Assembly: GCA_030549495.1 (NCBI GenBank)
Contig: JAUIRK010000292.1
Location: 989,001-1,053,000, forward strand
DNA from: Nectonema munidae
Lineage: Eukaryota; Nematomorpha; Nectonematoida; Nectonematidae
DNA: 64,000 nt
Reading direction: 5' to 3'
Both the position numbers and the translations under genes were made by a program. Numbering within the stretch: the first letter of the stretch is position 1; each line of letters starts with the position of its first letter. The notes beneath the pieces are model-generated. The model made no database searches. It saw only the letters and a list, made by a program, of their open reading frames with translations, and was not told the origin of the DNA. Below, in pieces: positions 49,801 through 61,800 of this stretch.

Positions 49801-52800
49801 AGCAATCATTAAAGAATTTATGTAAATAACACCCCAATTTTTTACTAAATAGTTTTAATAATGATTTTAGTTTTCCACATCTAAGATTTGACCATAATCT
49901 AACTTTTTAACCTTCTTCAATTCCAAATTGAAAGTTTTATGTTGATCACTTAGTATGAAAAATAGTGGTCATAAAATGCTTTGTATAAAAAGATTTTATC
50001 ATGTTCAAAAAGATTTTGTTAAGGTACTAATAGAGATCGATGATTTAAAAATGGAAATAATTTGTTACAAATGGAAATATATTTTTAAATTTAATCATGC
50101 TTCGCTAATTTAATTTTTGGAATTAAATTTTGTTTTAAAAAATTTACATTCTAAAATGTTTAAAACATTTTCAAATATGTAGTCGGAATAGAAATTCCTA
50201 TGACTTCAGTTTGTTGAAACAAAAACGTGAGTTAAAATGTTATTTAGGTATTTCAAGTGAAGTTCAGTGTTTTTAATTTGTAATTCACTTTTTTTAATTC
50301 GAGGGTGTAACAAAATTATGATCAACTTACTATCTAATTCTATTTTTTTTTCAAAATCACAAAACCTCCTGTGTTCGATTGGAGCATACTTTCCGATATT
50401 TTCATTTGTGCACACCGCCCCATATACTTTCCATAGATCAAGTGTTGTTCATACAAACCACTGTTGCAAACACTGAGCCTACGTTGATACTCTTTTTTAT
50501 GTAAGAAAGTAGTTTATAAGTAAACAGCAGCACTCATTTACCTTTAGAGTTAGGAAACTTGGATTACGCAAAGGCACAAGATTTGAAAACTAAAAAACAA
50601 GCTAAAAAATGAGGCTAATCATGAAAGAGTTACGTGGAGTAGCAATCATGTGTTTTTATTGCTTTGATATTAATCGAAAAATATAGTCGAGTTTTCTAAG
50701 TTCGTCAGTGTTTCATGATTCATGTCTTGTTTCATATAAGTTTAGTATTACTTATCATTATACTTCCTTTCAATTATTCTCAAACCGTGTGCAATTTCAT
50801 TCTTGATTTACTACTGAAAACTTAAAATAATTTGCTTTAGTTCAAGAATTTATTTTTTTTAAATACTTTCATTTCTTTTCCTTCAAGCTTTTTCACTTCT
50901 TTCAAAATTTTCAAGATAAATGAGTTAACTTTTTATGCATAATGCTTTGGACGCAATCATGGCATTCAATATATAAAGCAAGACATTGGAAAAGAATTTG
51001 AAAATACTGATCTCGTCATTGCTTGCGGTGTCATAATCGGAACGGTGCTGGTGCAAAATTTGGGTTTGCTTCGTTAAGAGTGCATTTCTGTTGAACGGGT
51101 TGATGCAAGGCTTTTAGCAGGACAATTTTGCAGTTGTCTGTAAACTAGCTCTGATAGCAATCTTGAGATCTCTAGTGATTTATCACTCTCTGCACTTGCC
51201 CTTCTGTCTTGTACAGTTGGGTGTTTAACTAAATTGCTGTTAAAACTGTGTCGAGATTTGGTCTCTTGATGTAGCTATTGGAAGGTTGCTGAGCTACACA
51301 TGCGTTTCCGTATGACTTCTTGATGCAAGGCTTCTAGCAGGACAATTTTGCAGTTGTCTGTAAACTAGCTCTGATAGCAATCTTGAGATCTCTAGTGATT
51401 TATCACTCTCTGCACTTGCCCTTCTGTCTTGTACAGTTGGGTGTTTAACTAAATTGCTGTTAAAACTGTGTCGAGATCTGATCTCTTGATGTAGCTATTG
51501 GAAGGTTGCTGAGCTACACATACTTTGTTGAGTGCGTGCTGGACATCGTGCGGATGTCTGTAAACCAGCATTGGTAGCAAAAGCTTGAATTAAGCCAGTC
51601 GGGCTATGCATGCCGTGCAAGCGTGTATTTGTTCGAGTGGTGACTCTCAGCTATAGAGCGCGTCCACAGGTTGCGGATTGTGAAGGAATCCTACAGATAT
51701 TGTAGGATAGCTGCGAATAGATTGAATAAGCAGTCGCGGACAATAGAGAAAACTTTAGGCGAGTATGCGGCGGGTGCAACTATTATGATGTTCCCTACTC
51801 CGTTGAGGTGCTCGTAGAATAACTATTTGGCTTCACTAATTCCCTCTTGTCTGTGAGCATGATTTTTGCAATGATGTTCTGATGAGGGTGTCGGACCTCA
51901 TCTTGTTTTGTAAAGATTGGCGGCAAGGAATGCGGCTAGTTTGGAATATCATTAGTCGAGTACTGATAGAGTGTGCGGGGCTTGATTCAGCCGTTCGATA
52001 TAACTGTTTCAAAGCCCGGATTCAGGGAATCGGGCGGAGGTTGCATGACACCTTAAGTCATCGAATGGAGAATTCACAGTGCAGGGGGTGTTCCACGTAT
52101 TGGAAAGGGCTCCCGCGTCTCAACGTGTCTGACCAACATGGCGAGAATCTTGTATGCCGGGATGGGTGCAAGTAGCGATCCGCGTAAAAAATGACGAGAT
52201 CAGATTTTCTTTTCAGCTTCTTATAAATAAAAAAGTGTGAAATTTATTTAATCAAACATTTTATTTCCAGGTTCTTTTATTGTTGAAGAAACGAAAGAAG
52301 ACGATAAAAGCAAATCGGGTATGATACTTTCATTATTTCACGTATATACTTCTTCGCGTTCATTGAAATAATTTCCTTCCAAAAGGAACAATCTTATTTT
52401 TGAAGGGGGCAGGAAGATAAAAAGAATCAATAAATTGATGGGAGATGCTGTAAATATTTGGCAATAACATTTTATTTTGACTAAGAATTTTGTTGATTCA
52501 AAGGCAGACAAATTTTGGATAATTTGGTTCTTTTTAAAAGTTCAAATACGTTTTTTGTGATATTCGACGCCACATATTTTTCATATTTAACATCTCTAAG
52601 TAATGGCAAATTCGTTCAATATAAATTTGATGAATATTTTGAATTGAGATATACAAAAAGGCTAACTATAAAAAAAGTTAAAATTCTCTGCTTCCTATTT
52701 CGAACTGCCTAAGATCATTTTTTTTCCTTACTCTCATAAAAAATAGATTTAACCCTCAACCGTACACGCTACTCCAAAATGGAGTAATGCCTACTTGATC

Positions 52801-55800
52801 ACTTAAAAAGTATAAGAATATCATTTTTAATTATAGTGAGAATTCATGAGCAATATACTACTGGCTTAGGCCTCTTATACTTTACTTTACATTTGAAACA
52901 TCTGTTTTCATTTTCACATAATTTCTTCTTCACCATTCAACGTACACGCCACTCCATTTTGTAGTATAGCAGTTGCATACTTAAAATAGTAATAGCTTTT
53001 GATTTATGACATCTTGCTTTTTTTCACTGCACACTAGCTTATTTCAAACACATTTACCCCCTCAATCTTCTTTTGTATTTACAATTATTTCTATTTTTTG
53101 ATGATTTTACTGGTGTTTTATTATTCCTTGTGAATGGGAAAAAGTAAAAGAATTTCCATTTTGTTGGCAAATGCCCTGTTATCTATAATGGAAGAGAGCG
53201 ACCTCAGTGAAGATGAAAATAATAAAGATGAAGAATCTGAAACAAGTTTTTTAAATTCTTTTTCAGTAGAAGAAAAGTTAGATGATGAAGAAAGTTTGAA
53301 TGAAGGGGAAATGGACATCTTTGTGGAACAAAATGGTGATGAAAATAACTATAAAGAATATGTTGAAAGTGATTCAGAAGATGCAAGTGATGTTTCAGAA
53401 AATGAACATGAGGAAAGTAACGAGTATAACCCGGATCATGAAGATTTTTCGAACAATAATGTCTTTTGTGGTGATATAGTTTATTCTAAAGATCCACCTG
53501 TAGTTAGATCTTTCTCGAGGAATATTTTGAAGGAATTACCCCGACCCATTTTTTCCCCGAATGATGAACTAAGTGCTTTTTTACTGTTTTATAATGATGA
53601 CATGTTTTTGACGATTCAAAGATTACGAATCGAAAAGTAAAAGACACCTTGAAAGATTATCTTCATCAAAAGTCTAAAGCATCATACCCAACATTCATGA
53701 AACAATTTTCAATTGATGAATTGAAAGCATGTTATGCTATACTTATTAGAAGTGGTATGGACCGTGACAACATGTCTTTGCTTCAAGATTTCTGGTCACC
53801 TCATGATAGTATGCCTTTTTATAGAGCAACCATCGGCTATCAAAGATTAAAATTTTTCCTCGATGTCTAAGATTTGATAATTATAGAAGTCGAGAAGAAA
53901 GAAAAAAGATAGATAAATTAGCGGCAATAAGAGAGATTTGGAGCATGTTTCAAAGAAATTTATTGCGATGTGTGGTACCAGAAAGTACTCTTACTGTGGA
54001 CGAACAGCTTTATGGCTACAGAGGTCAAATTCCGGGAAAAACTTTCATTCCAAATAAGCCTAGGAAATATGGAATTAAAATTTTCTGGTGCTGCGAAGCG
54101 ACAACAGGTTATGCTCTAACATCCAAAATTTATTGTGGCAAAAATGAAAATGGCTTGAGGAACAAAAATTTTTCCCAAGAAGTTGTTTTAGAGCTAACCA
54201 AGCCTTTCTCGAATACAGGTAGAGATATCGTTACTGATCGATATTTTACCTCTCATAATCTTGCAAAAGAACTTTTGAAACAAGATCTTACCTTGTTAGG
54301 CACCATCAACAAATGTAGAAAAGAAGTGCCGTTACTCATGAAGTCAGCAAAGAAAAAGTCTGTATTTTCCACTTTTCCTTTATATGATAATGACAACAAG
54401 ATAACTTTATGCGAATACATCCCGAAAAAAAAACAAAAATGTCATAATGCTTACTTCTTCGCATTTTACCATTGATATATCGTCTAGAAGTGATAGAAAG
54501 CCGTTTGTTATTTTGGATTATAATAAAGGCAAATGCGGAGTTGATTTGATGGACTCAATCATCGAGGAATTTAGCACGCGAAGAAAAACAAACCGATGGC
54601 CCATGCTTATCAACTACAATATGATCGATGTTTCATGGAGCAATTCTTACATTTTATTGAAAAAAAGTGGTTATAGAAAAAGTAGGAAAGAGTTTTTGAG
54701 AAACCTTTCTTTCAATTTAGCATTTCCTTTTTCTTCTTTGAGAATTAACAATCAATCTCTCTCGGTATCCATAAAAGAAGCTGCGTTAAATGTTGGGTAC
54801 TTCAAAGCACCTGTCGATGGGAAAAAAAAGAAAACATGTTTTTCAAGACCTTGTAAGTATTGTAAGAAGAACTGCAGAAGTAGTTGCTTTTGCTGTGGAA
54901 TTTCAATTTGTCCAGAACACCGTATTCAAGTAAAAGAAGAATTTTGCTTATTTTGTAAAAAAACATAGTTTATATATACTTATCTTATATAAACTTGTTT
55001 AGTTCTTTTAAAATTAAAAATAAACTTTTCTAAAATACATGAAATTTATATATTACTATATATAAATTGATAGCAGTCACCGTTTGCCTGGTTTAAAGTA
55101 TATGTCTCCTATACCACAAAATGGAGTAGCGTGTACAAGTGAGGTGTTTTATTTTGCTGTACGGTTGAGGGAGCATTGTTCTATTTTAAAAAAATAATGT
55201 GATAAAAAACATTTCAATAAACTTTTAAACTTAATTATTAATATCTTAAGAAGTTAAGTTGTGTTATATTGAATGATTTAAGTAACGTGCACGTGTTCAA
55301 TTTTTTGATTGACATATGTCATTTCTGAATGAAAAGTTTTTTTTAATTGTAAAAGTCATCATTTTTTTAGCATTTTAAGTTGTCATATAACTAATGAAGA
55401 ATTCTTAATATTATTCTTACTTTCACTATGTTAACCATTGCTCCGAAAATCATTTAGAACGTGCATCGCTCTTGAATATTGTTATAAAAATTTATTCATT
55501 TTTGAATTAATATTTTACAATGTGTTTCATATATATCTCTATTTAATCTCGTTTTGTTAAAAAAATAACATTTCAACGCATAAAAATAAAGAGGAAAAAT
55601 TTTAATGGGCTAGCTATAATTGTTAAGTTTACATTTTACTTCAGCATATTTGAAATCTTCTCTTATCGACTATATGTTTCCTCCAACCATTTCTTTGATT
55701 CACTTTTTTCACTTCATTAAATTATCCTCCAGTGCGCCACCATAAAAGCTTTCTCTTCAATCATATTCAAAAAGCTCAAAGATTGCGAAATATCCTGAGC

Positions 55801-58800
55801 ATCTTTGATTTTATATTGAAAATATAAAACTAAAAATTTAGCATAGTTTTTGTCAAGACTTTTTTTTGCTACTATTGAAAAAATTTCTAAAGGTTTTTTT
55901 ATTTAGCATTGCTTTATTTTTACTTGAAGTTTCACTTCCATCTGTTTTCCTTATTTTGGCGGTAGTTTTGTTGTAAAAACCTTTAAAATACAAAATTACA
56001 TAAAATGAAAACGTGGGCATAAAACAATTTAGTTTTGCCTACGCGTTTAATGGCTTTTTCCATGAAAATTTTTGTCCAGAAATACCTTTTGTACATTTCT
56101 TGTTATATAAAAGATTGGAAAGCTCTTTCCTCTTATATTATGTTTAATGAAGAGCAGTCTGACGAGATCTCAACTTTCGGTGAGTATTGCAAATTTTGTG
56201 GGTATTTTTAACATGCAGAATAGACTTTTTACCGAAGAAGCTTACATTTCTTGCTATTGTTTTTTATATAAGTTATTTCCGAATATATAAATTTTTCCTT
56301 TTATTTTATATAGCGCCTTTACTTGATAAAGAAGCCAAAGCAGAAGAAGATACACCCAAAGCATGTAAGTATTATTTCCTTATAGATTTAAAGTTTTATT
56401 TAACGTGTTTAAAAAAATCGGCAGATGGCCTAGTGGTAAGAGCTTGGGGTCTCAATCCAGATGATCTGGGTTCAATTCCTGATTGTGACTATCCTTTAAA
56501 ACTTATTTTATTTGTTCTGTAAAGATAGTATACAAAGATTAAAACTCACTAGCACGTCGTAGAAGCCGACTGAACGTTTATATGCACTCATATTAGTATC
56601 AACCACTCCTATTCTATCCATATACCCCGTATGATCAATGTATTCATGCATGTAGACCAACTCATGTGCATGTTTGTGTTTTATTCCATCCATACTACAC
56701 ATATGCTCAATATTTTTGGCATGTTATTATAGTTTTTATCTTAAAAAACCTTTTACATCTGTGAAGTTATATCAAGCTATCGCATTACTGTATAGCTTTA
56801 AACTTTGCACTGTTTGTTACCTTTACCACATTATTATTTTTATCTTGTTAAAGAAACTTAGTTTTGAAGCGCTTGATAAAATAAGATTTAAGTGTGTCCT
56901 CTCACATCTTAGTCGGCTTTAATTGGTAAATGTGACAAATTAGAAAATACCTGCAAAGCATGTAAATATAATGATTTATAAATTATTACTAAATTAAAAT
57001 AAAAAATTACATTCTTTCATTGCAATTTTTCATTCAAATATTTTATTAATATATATCAGTTTTTGTTATAATATAAAAAGATTTACAAATTTATTTCAGC
57101 CGCTTTACTTGGCAAAGATTACAAACAAGAAGATACCGCCAAACCATGTAAATATCAACTTATTGATTCTATTCTTAAAGCTCTATTCATAAATTATAAC
57201 AAGAAAATTACATGTTTTACATAAAAAATTTTCATTCAACGTGTTTTTAATATAAATTTTTAAGGAATATATTTATTTTAAATAGCCCCTTTACTTGCTA
57301 AAGATGAAAAACCAGAAGATAAATCCAAACCATGTATTTTATTTCTTTTTTCTCTAATATTATTTAAGATATAGCTTAAATTTTTATTGATAAATTAATA
57401 AATTCAGAAAATTGCATGTTTTTTGCATTTCATTCAACATTTTTTTGATTTAAGTCCCTAATAATCAATTTTCATTTTATTTTAAATAGCCCCTTTACTT
57501 GCTAAAGATGAAAAACCAGAAGATAAATCCAAACCATGTATTTTATTTCTTTTTTCTCTAATATTATTTAAGATATAGCTTAAATTTTTATTGATAAATT
57601 AATAAATTCAGAAAATTGCATGTTTTTTGCATTTCATTCAACATTTTTTTGATTTAAGTCCCTAATAATCAATTTTCATTTTATTTTACATAGCCCCTTT
57701 ACTTGGTAAAGAGGCCAAACCAGAAGATGAATCCAAACCATGTAAATTTAATTTTTTTCTTTTTCTCAAATATTATTTAAGAAATTACATGTTTTTCTTT
57801 GCCTTTTTCATTCAACATTTTTTTAATAAAATTATTTTCTTAATAATAATAATCAATTTTCATTTATTTTACATAGCCCCATTACTTGGTAAAGATGCCA
57901 AACCAGAAGATAAATCCAAACCATGTAAATTTTCTTTATTTCTTTTTTCTCTAATATTATTTAAGATATAGCTTAAATTTTTATTGATAAATTAATAAAT
58001 TCAGAAAATTGCATGTTTTTTTTGCATTTCATTCAACATTTTTTTGATTTAAGTCCCTAATAATCAATTTTCATTTTATTTTACATAGCCCCTTTACTTG
58101 GTAAAGATGCCAAACCAGAAGATAAATCCAAACCATGTAAATTTTATTTATTTCTTTTTTCTCTAATATTATTTAAGATATAGCTTAAATTTTTATTGAT
58201 AAATTAATGAATTCAGAAAATTGCATGTTTTTTTTGCATTTCATTCAATATTTTTTTGATTTAAGTCCCTAATAATCAATTTTTATTTTATTTTACATAG
58301 CCCCTTTACTTGGTAAAGATGCCAAACCAGAAGATAAATCTAAACCATGTAAATTTTATTTATTTCTTTTTCTCTAATATTATTTAAGATATAGCTTAAA
58401 TTTTTATTGATAAATTAATAAATTCAGAAAATTGCATGTTTTTTGCATTTCATTCAACATTTTTTTGATTTAAGTCCCTAATAATCAATTTTCATTTTAT
58501 TTTAAATAGCCCCTTTACTTGGTAAAGATGCCAAACCAGAAGATAAATCCAAACCATGTAAATTTTATTTATTTCTTTTTTCTCTAATATTATTTAAGAA
58601 ATTGCATGTTTTTCTTTTTCATTCAACAATTTTTTAATAAAATTATTTTCTTAATAATCAATTTCATTTTATTTTACATAGCCCCATTACTTGGTAAAGA
58701 TGCCAAACCAGAAGATAAATCCAAACCATGTAATTTTTATTTATTTCTTTTTCTCAAATATTATTTAAGAAATTGCCTGTTTTTCTTTGCCTTTTTCATT

Positions 58801-61800
58801 CAACATTTTTTTAATAAAATTATTTTCCTAATAATCAATTTTCATTTTATTTTACATAGCCCCTTTACTTGGTAAAGATGCCAAACCAGAAGATAAATCC
58901 AAACCATGTAAATTTTATTTATTTCTTTTTTCTCTAATATTATTTAAGATATAGCTTAAATTTTTATTGATAAATTAATAAATTCAGAAAATTGCATGTT
59001 TTTTTTTGCATTTCATTCAACATTTTTTTGATTTAAGTCTCTAATAATCAATTTTCATTTTATTTTACATAGCCCCTTTACTTGGTAAAGAGGCCAAACC
59101 AGAAGATGAATCCAAACCATGTAAATTTAATTTTTTTCTTTTTCTCAAATATTATTTAAGAAATTACATGTTTTTCTTTGCCTTTTTCATTCAACATTTT
59201 TTTAATAAAATTATTTTCTTAATAATAATAATCAATTTTCATTTATTTTACATAGCCCCATTACTTGGTAAAGATGCCAAACCAGAAGATAAATCCAAAC
59301 CATGTAAATTTTCTTTATTTCTTTTTTCTCTAATATTATTTAAGATATAGCTTAAATTTTTATTGATAAATTAATAAATTCAGAAAATTGCATGTTTTTT
59401 TTGCATTTCATTCAACATTTTTTTGATTTAAGTCCCTAATAATCAATTTTCATTTTATTTTACATAGCCCCTTTACTTGGTAAAGATGCCAAACCAGAAG
59501 ATAAATCCAAACCATGTAAATTTTATTTATTTCTTTTTTCTCTAATATTATTTAAGATATAGCTTAAATTTTTATTGATAAATTAATGAATTCAGAAAAT
59601 TGCATGTTTTTTTTTGCATTTCATTCAATATTTTTTTGATTTAAGTCCCTAATAATCAATTTTTATTTTATTTTACATAGCCCCTTTACTTGGTAAAGAT
59701 GCCAAACCAGAAGATAAATCTAAACCATGTAAATTTTATTTATTTCTTTTTCTCTAATATTATTTAAGATATAGCTTAAATTTTTATTGATAAATTAATA
59801 AATTCAGAAAATTGCATTTTTTTGCATTTCATTCAACATTTTTTTGATTTAAGTCCCTAATAATCAATTTTCATTTTATTTTAAATAGCCCCTTTACTTG
59901 GTAAAGATGCCAAACCAGAAGATAAATCCAAACCATGTAAATTTTATTTATTTCTTTTTCTCTAATATTATTTAAGAAATTGCATGTTTTCTTTTTATTC
60001 CAATTTTTTAAGAAAAAAAAAAATTATAAGAATGATTTTTTATAATTTTAAAATTATTTTCTTAATAATCAATTTCATTTTATTTTACATAGCCCCATTA
60101 CTTGGTAAAGATGCCAAACCAGAAGATAAATCCAAACCATGTAATTTTTATTTATTTCTTTTTCTCAAATATTATTTAAGAAATTGCATGTTTTTCTTTG
60201 CCTTTTTCATTCAACATTTTTTTAATAAAATTATTTTCCTAATAATCAATTTTCATTTTATTTTACATAGCCCCTTTACTTGGTAAAGATGCCAAACCAG
60301 AAGATAAATCCAAACCATGTAAATTTTATTTATTTCTTTTTTCTCTAATATTATTTAAGATATAGCTTAAATTTTTATTGATAAATTAATAAATTCAGAA
60401 AATTGCATGTTTTTTTGCTGCTTTCATTCAACATTTTTTTGATTTAAGTCCCTAATAATCAATTTTCATTTTATTTTACATAGCCCCTTTACTTGGTAAA
60501 GAGGCCAAACCAGAAGATGAATCCAAACCATGTAAATTTAATTTTTTCTTTTTCTCAAATATTATTTAAGAAATTACATGTTTTTCTTTGCCTTTTTCAT
60601 TCAACATTTTTTTAATAAAATTATTTTCTTAATAATAATAATCAATTTTCATTTATTTTACATAGCCCCATTACTTGGTAAAGATGCCAAACCAGAAGAT
60701 AAATCCAAACCATGTAAATTTTCTTTATTTCTTTTTTCTCTAATATTATTTAAGATATAGCTTAAATTTTTATTGATAAATTAATAAATTCAGAAAATTG
60801 CATGTTTTTTTTGCATTTCATTCAACATTTTTTTGATTTAAGTCCCTAATAAACAATTTTCATTTTATTTTACATAGCCCCTTTACTTGGTAAAGATGCC
60901 AAACCAGAAGATAAATCCAAACCATGTAAATTTTATTTATTTCTTTTTTCTCTAATATTATTTAAGATATAGCTTAAATTTTTATTGATAAATTAATGAA
61001 TTCAGAAAATTGCATGTTTTTTTTTGCATTTCATTCAATATTTTTTTGATTCAAGTCCCTAATAATCAATTTTTATTTTATTTTACATAGCCCCTTTACT
61101 TGGTAAAGATGCCAAACCAGAAGATAAATCCAAACCATGTAAATTTAATTTTTTTTTCTCAAATATTATTTAAGAAATTGCATGTTTTTCTTTGCATTTT
61201 TCATTCAACATTTTTTTAATAAAATTATTTTCTTAATAATCAATTTTCATTTATTTTACATAGCCCCATTACTTGGTAAAGATGCCAAACCCGAAGATAA
61301 ACCCAAACCATGTAAATTTTATTTATTTTTTTTTCTCTAATATTATTTAAGATATAGCTTAAATTTTTATTGATAAATTAATAAATTCAGAAAATTGCAT
61401 GTTTTTCTTCATTTTTTTTATTTAAGTCCCTAATAATCAATTTTCATTTTATTTTACATAGCCCCTTTACTTGGTAAAGATGCCAAACCAGAAGATAAAT
61501 CCAAACCATGTAAATTTAATTTTTTTCTTTTTCTCAAATATTATTTAAAGAAATTGCATGTTTTTCTTTGCATTTTTCATTCATCATTTTTTTAATAAAA
61601 TTATTTTCTTAATAATCAATTTTCATTTATTTTACATAGCCCCATTACTTGGTAAAGATGCCAAACCCGAAGATAAATCCAAACCATGTAAATTTTATTT
61701 ATTTTTTTTTCTCTAATATTATTTAAGATATAGCTTAAATTTTTATTGATAAATTGATACATTCAGAAAATTGCATGTTTTTCTTCATTTTTTTGATTTA

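Noticed and set aside
51882-52175. 97-codon open frame in the GC-richer TIR unit as a transposase
   Set aside because: No catalytic or DNA-binding motif visible; likely open by chance because of the higher GC content.
56419-56495. Functional tRNA gene
   Set aside because: A and B boxes are present but no clean acceptor stem pairs, and the same head is dispersed at 2055; a SINE explains it.
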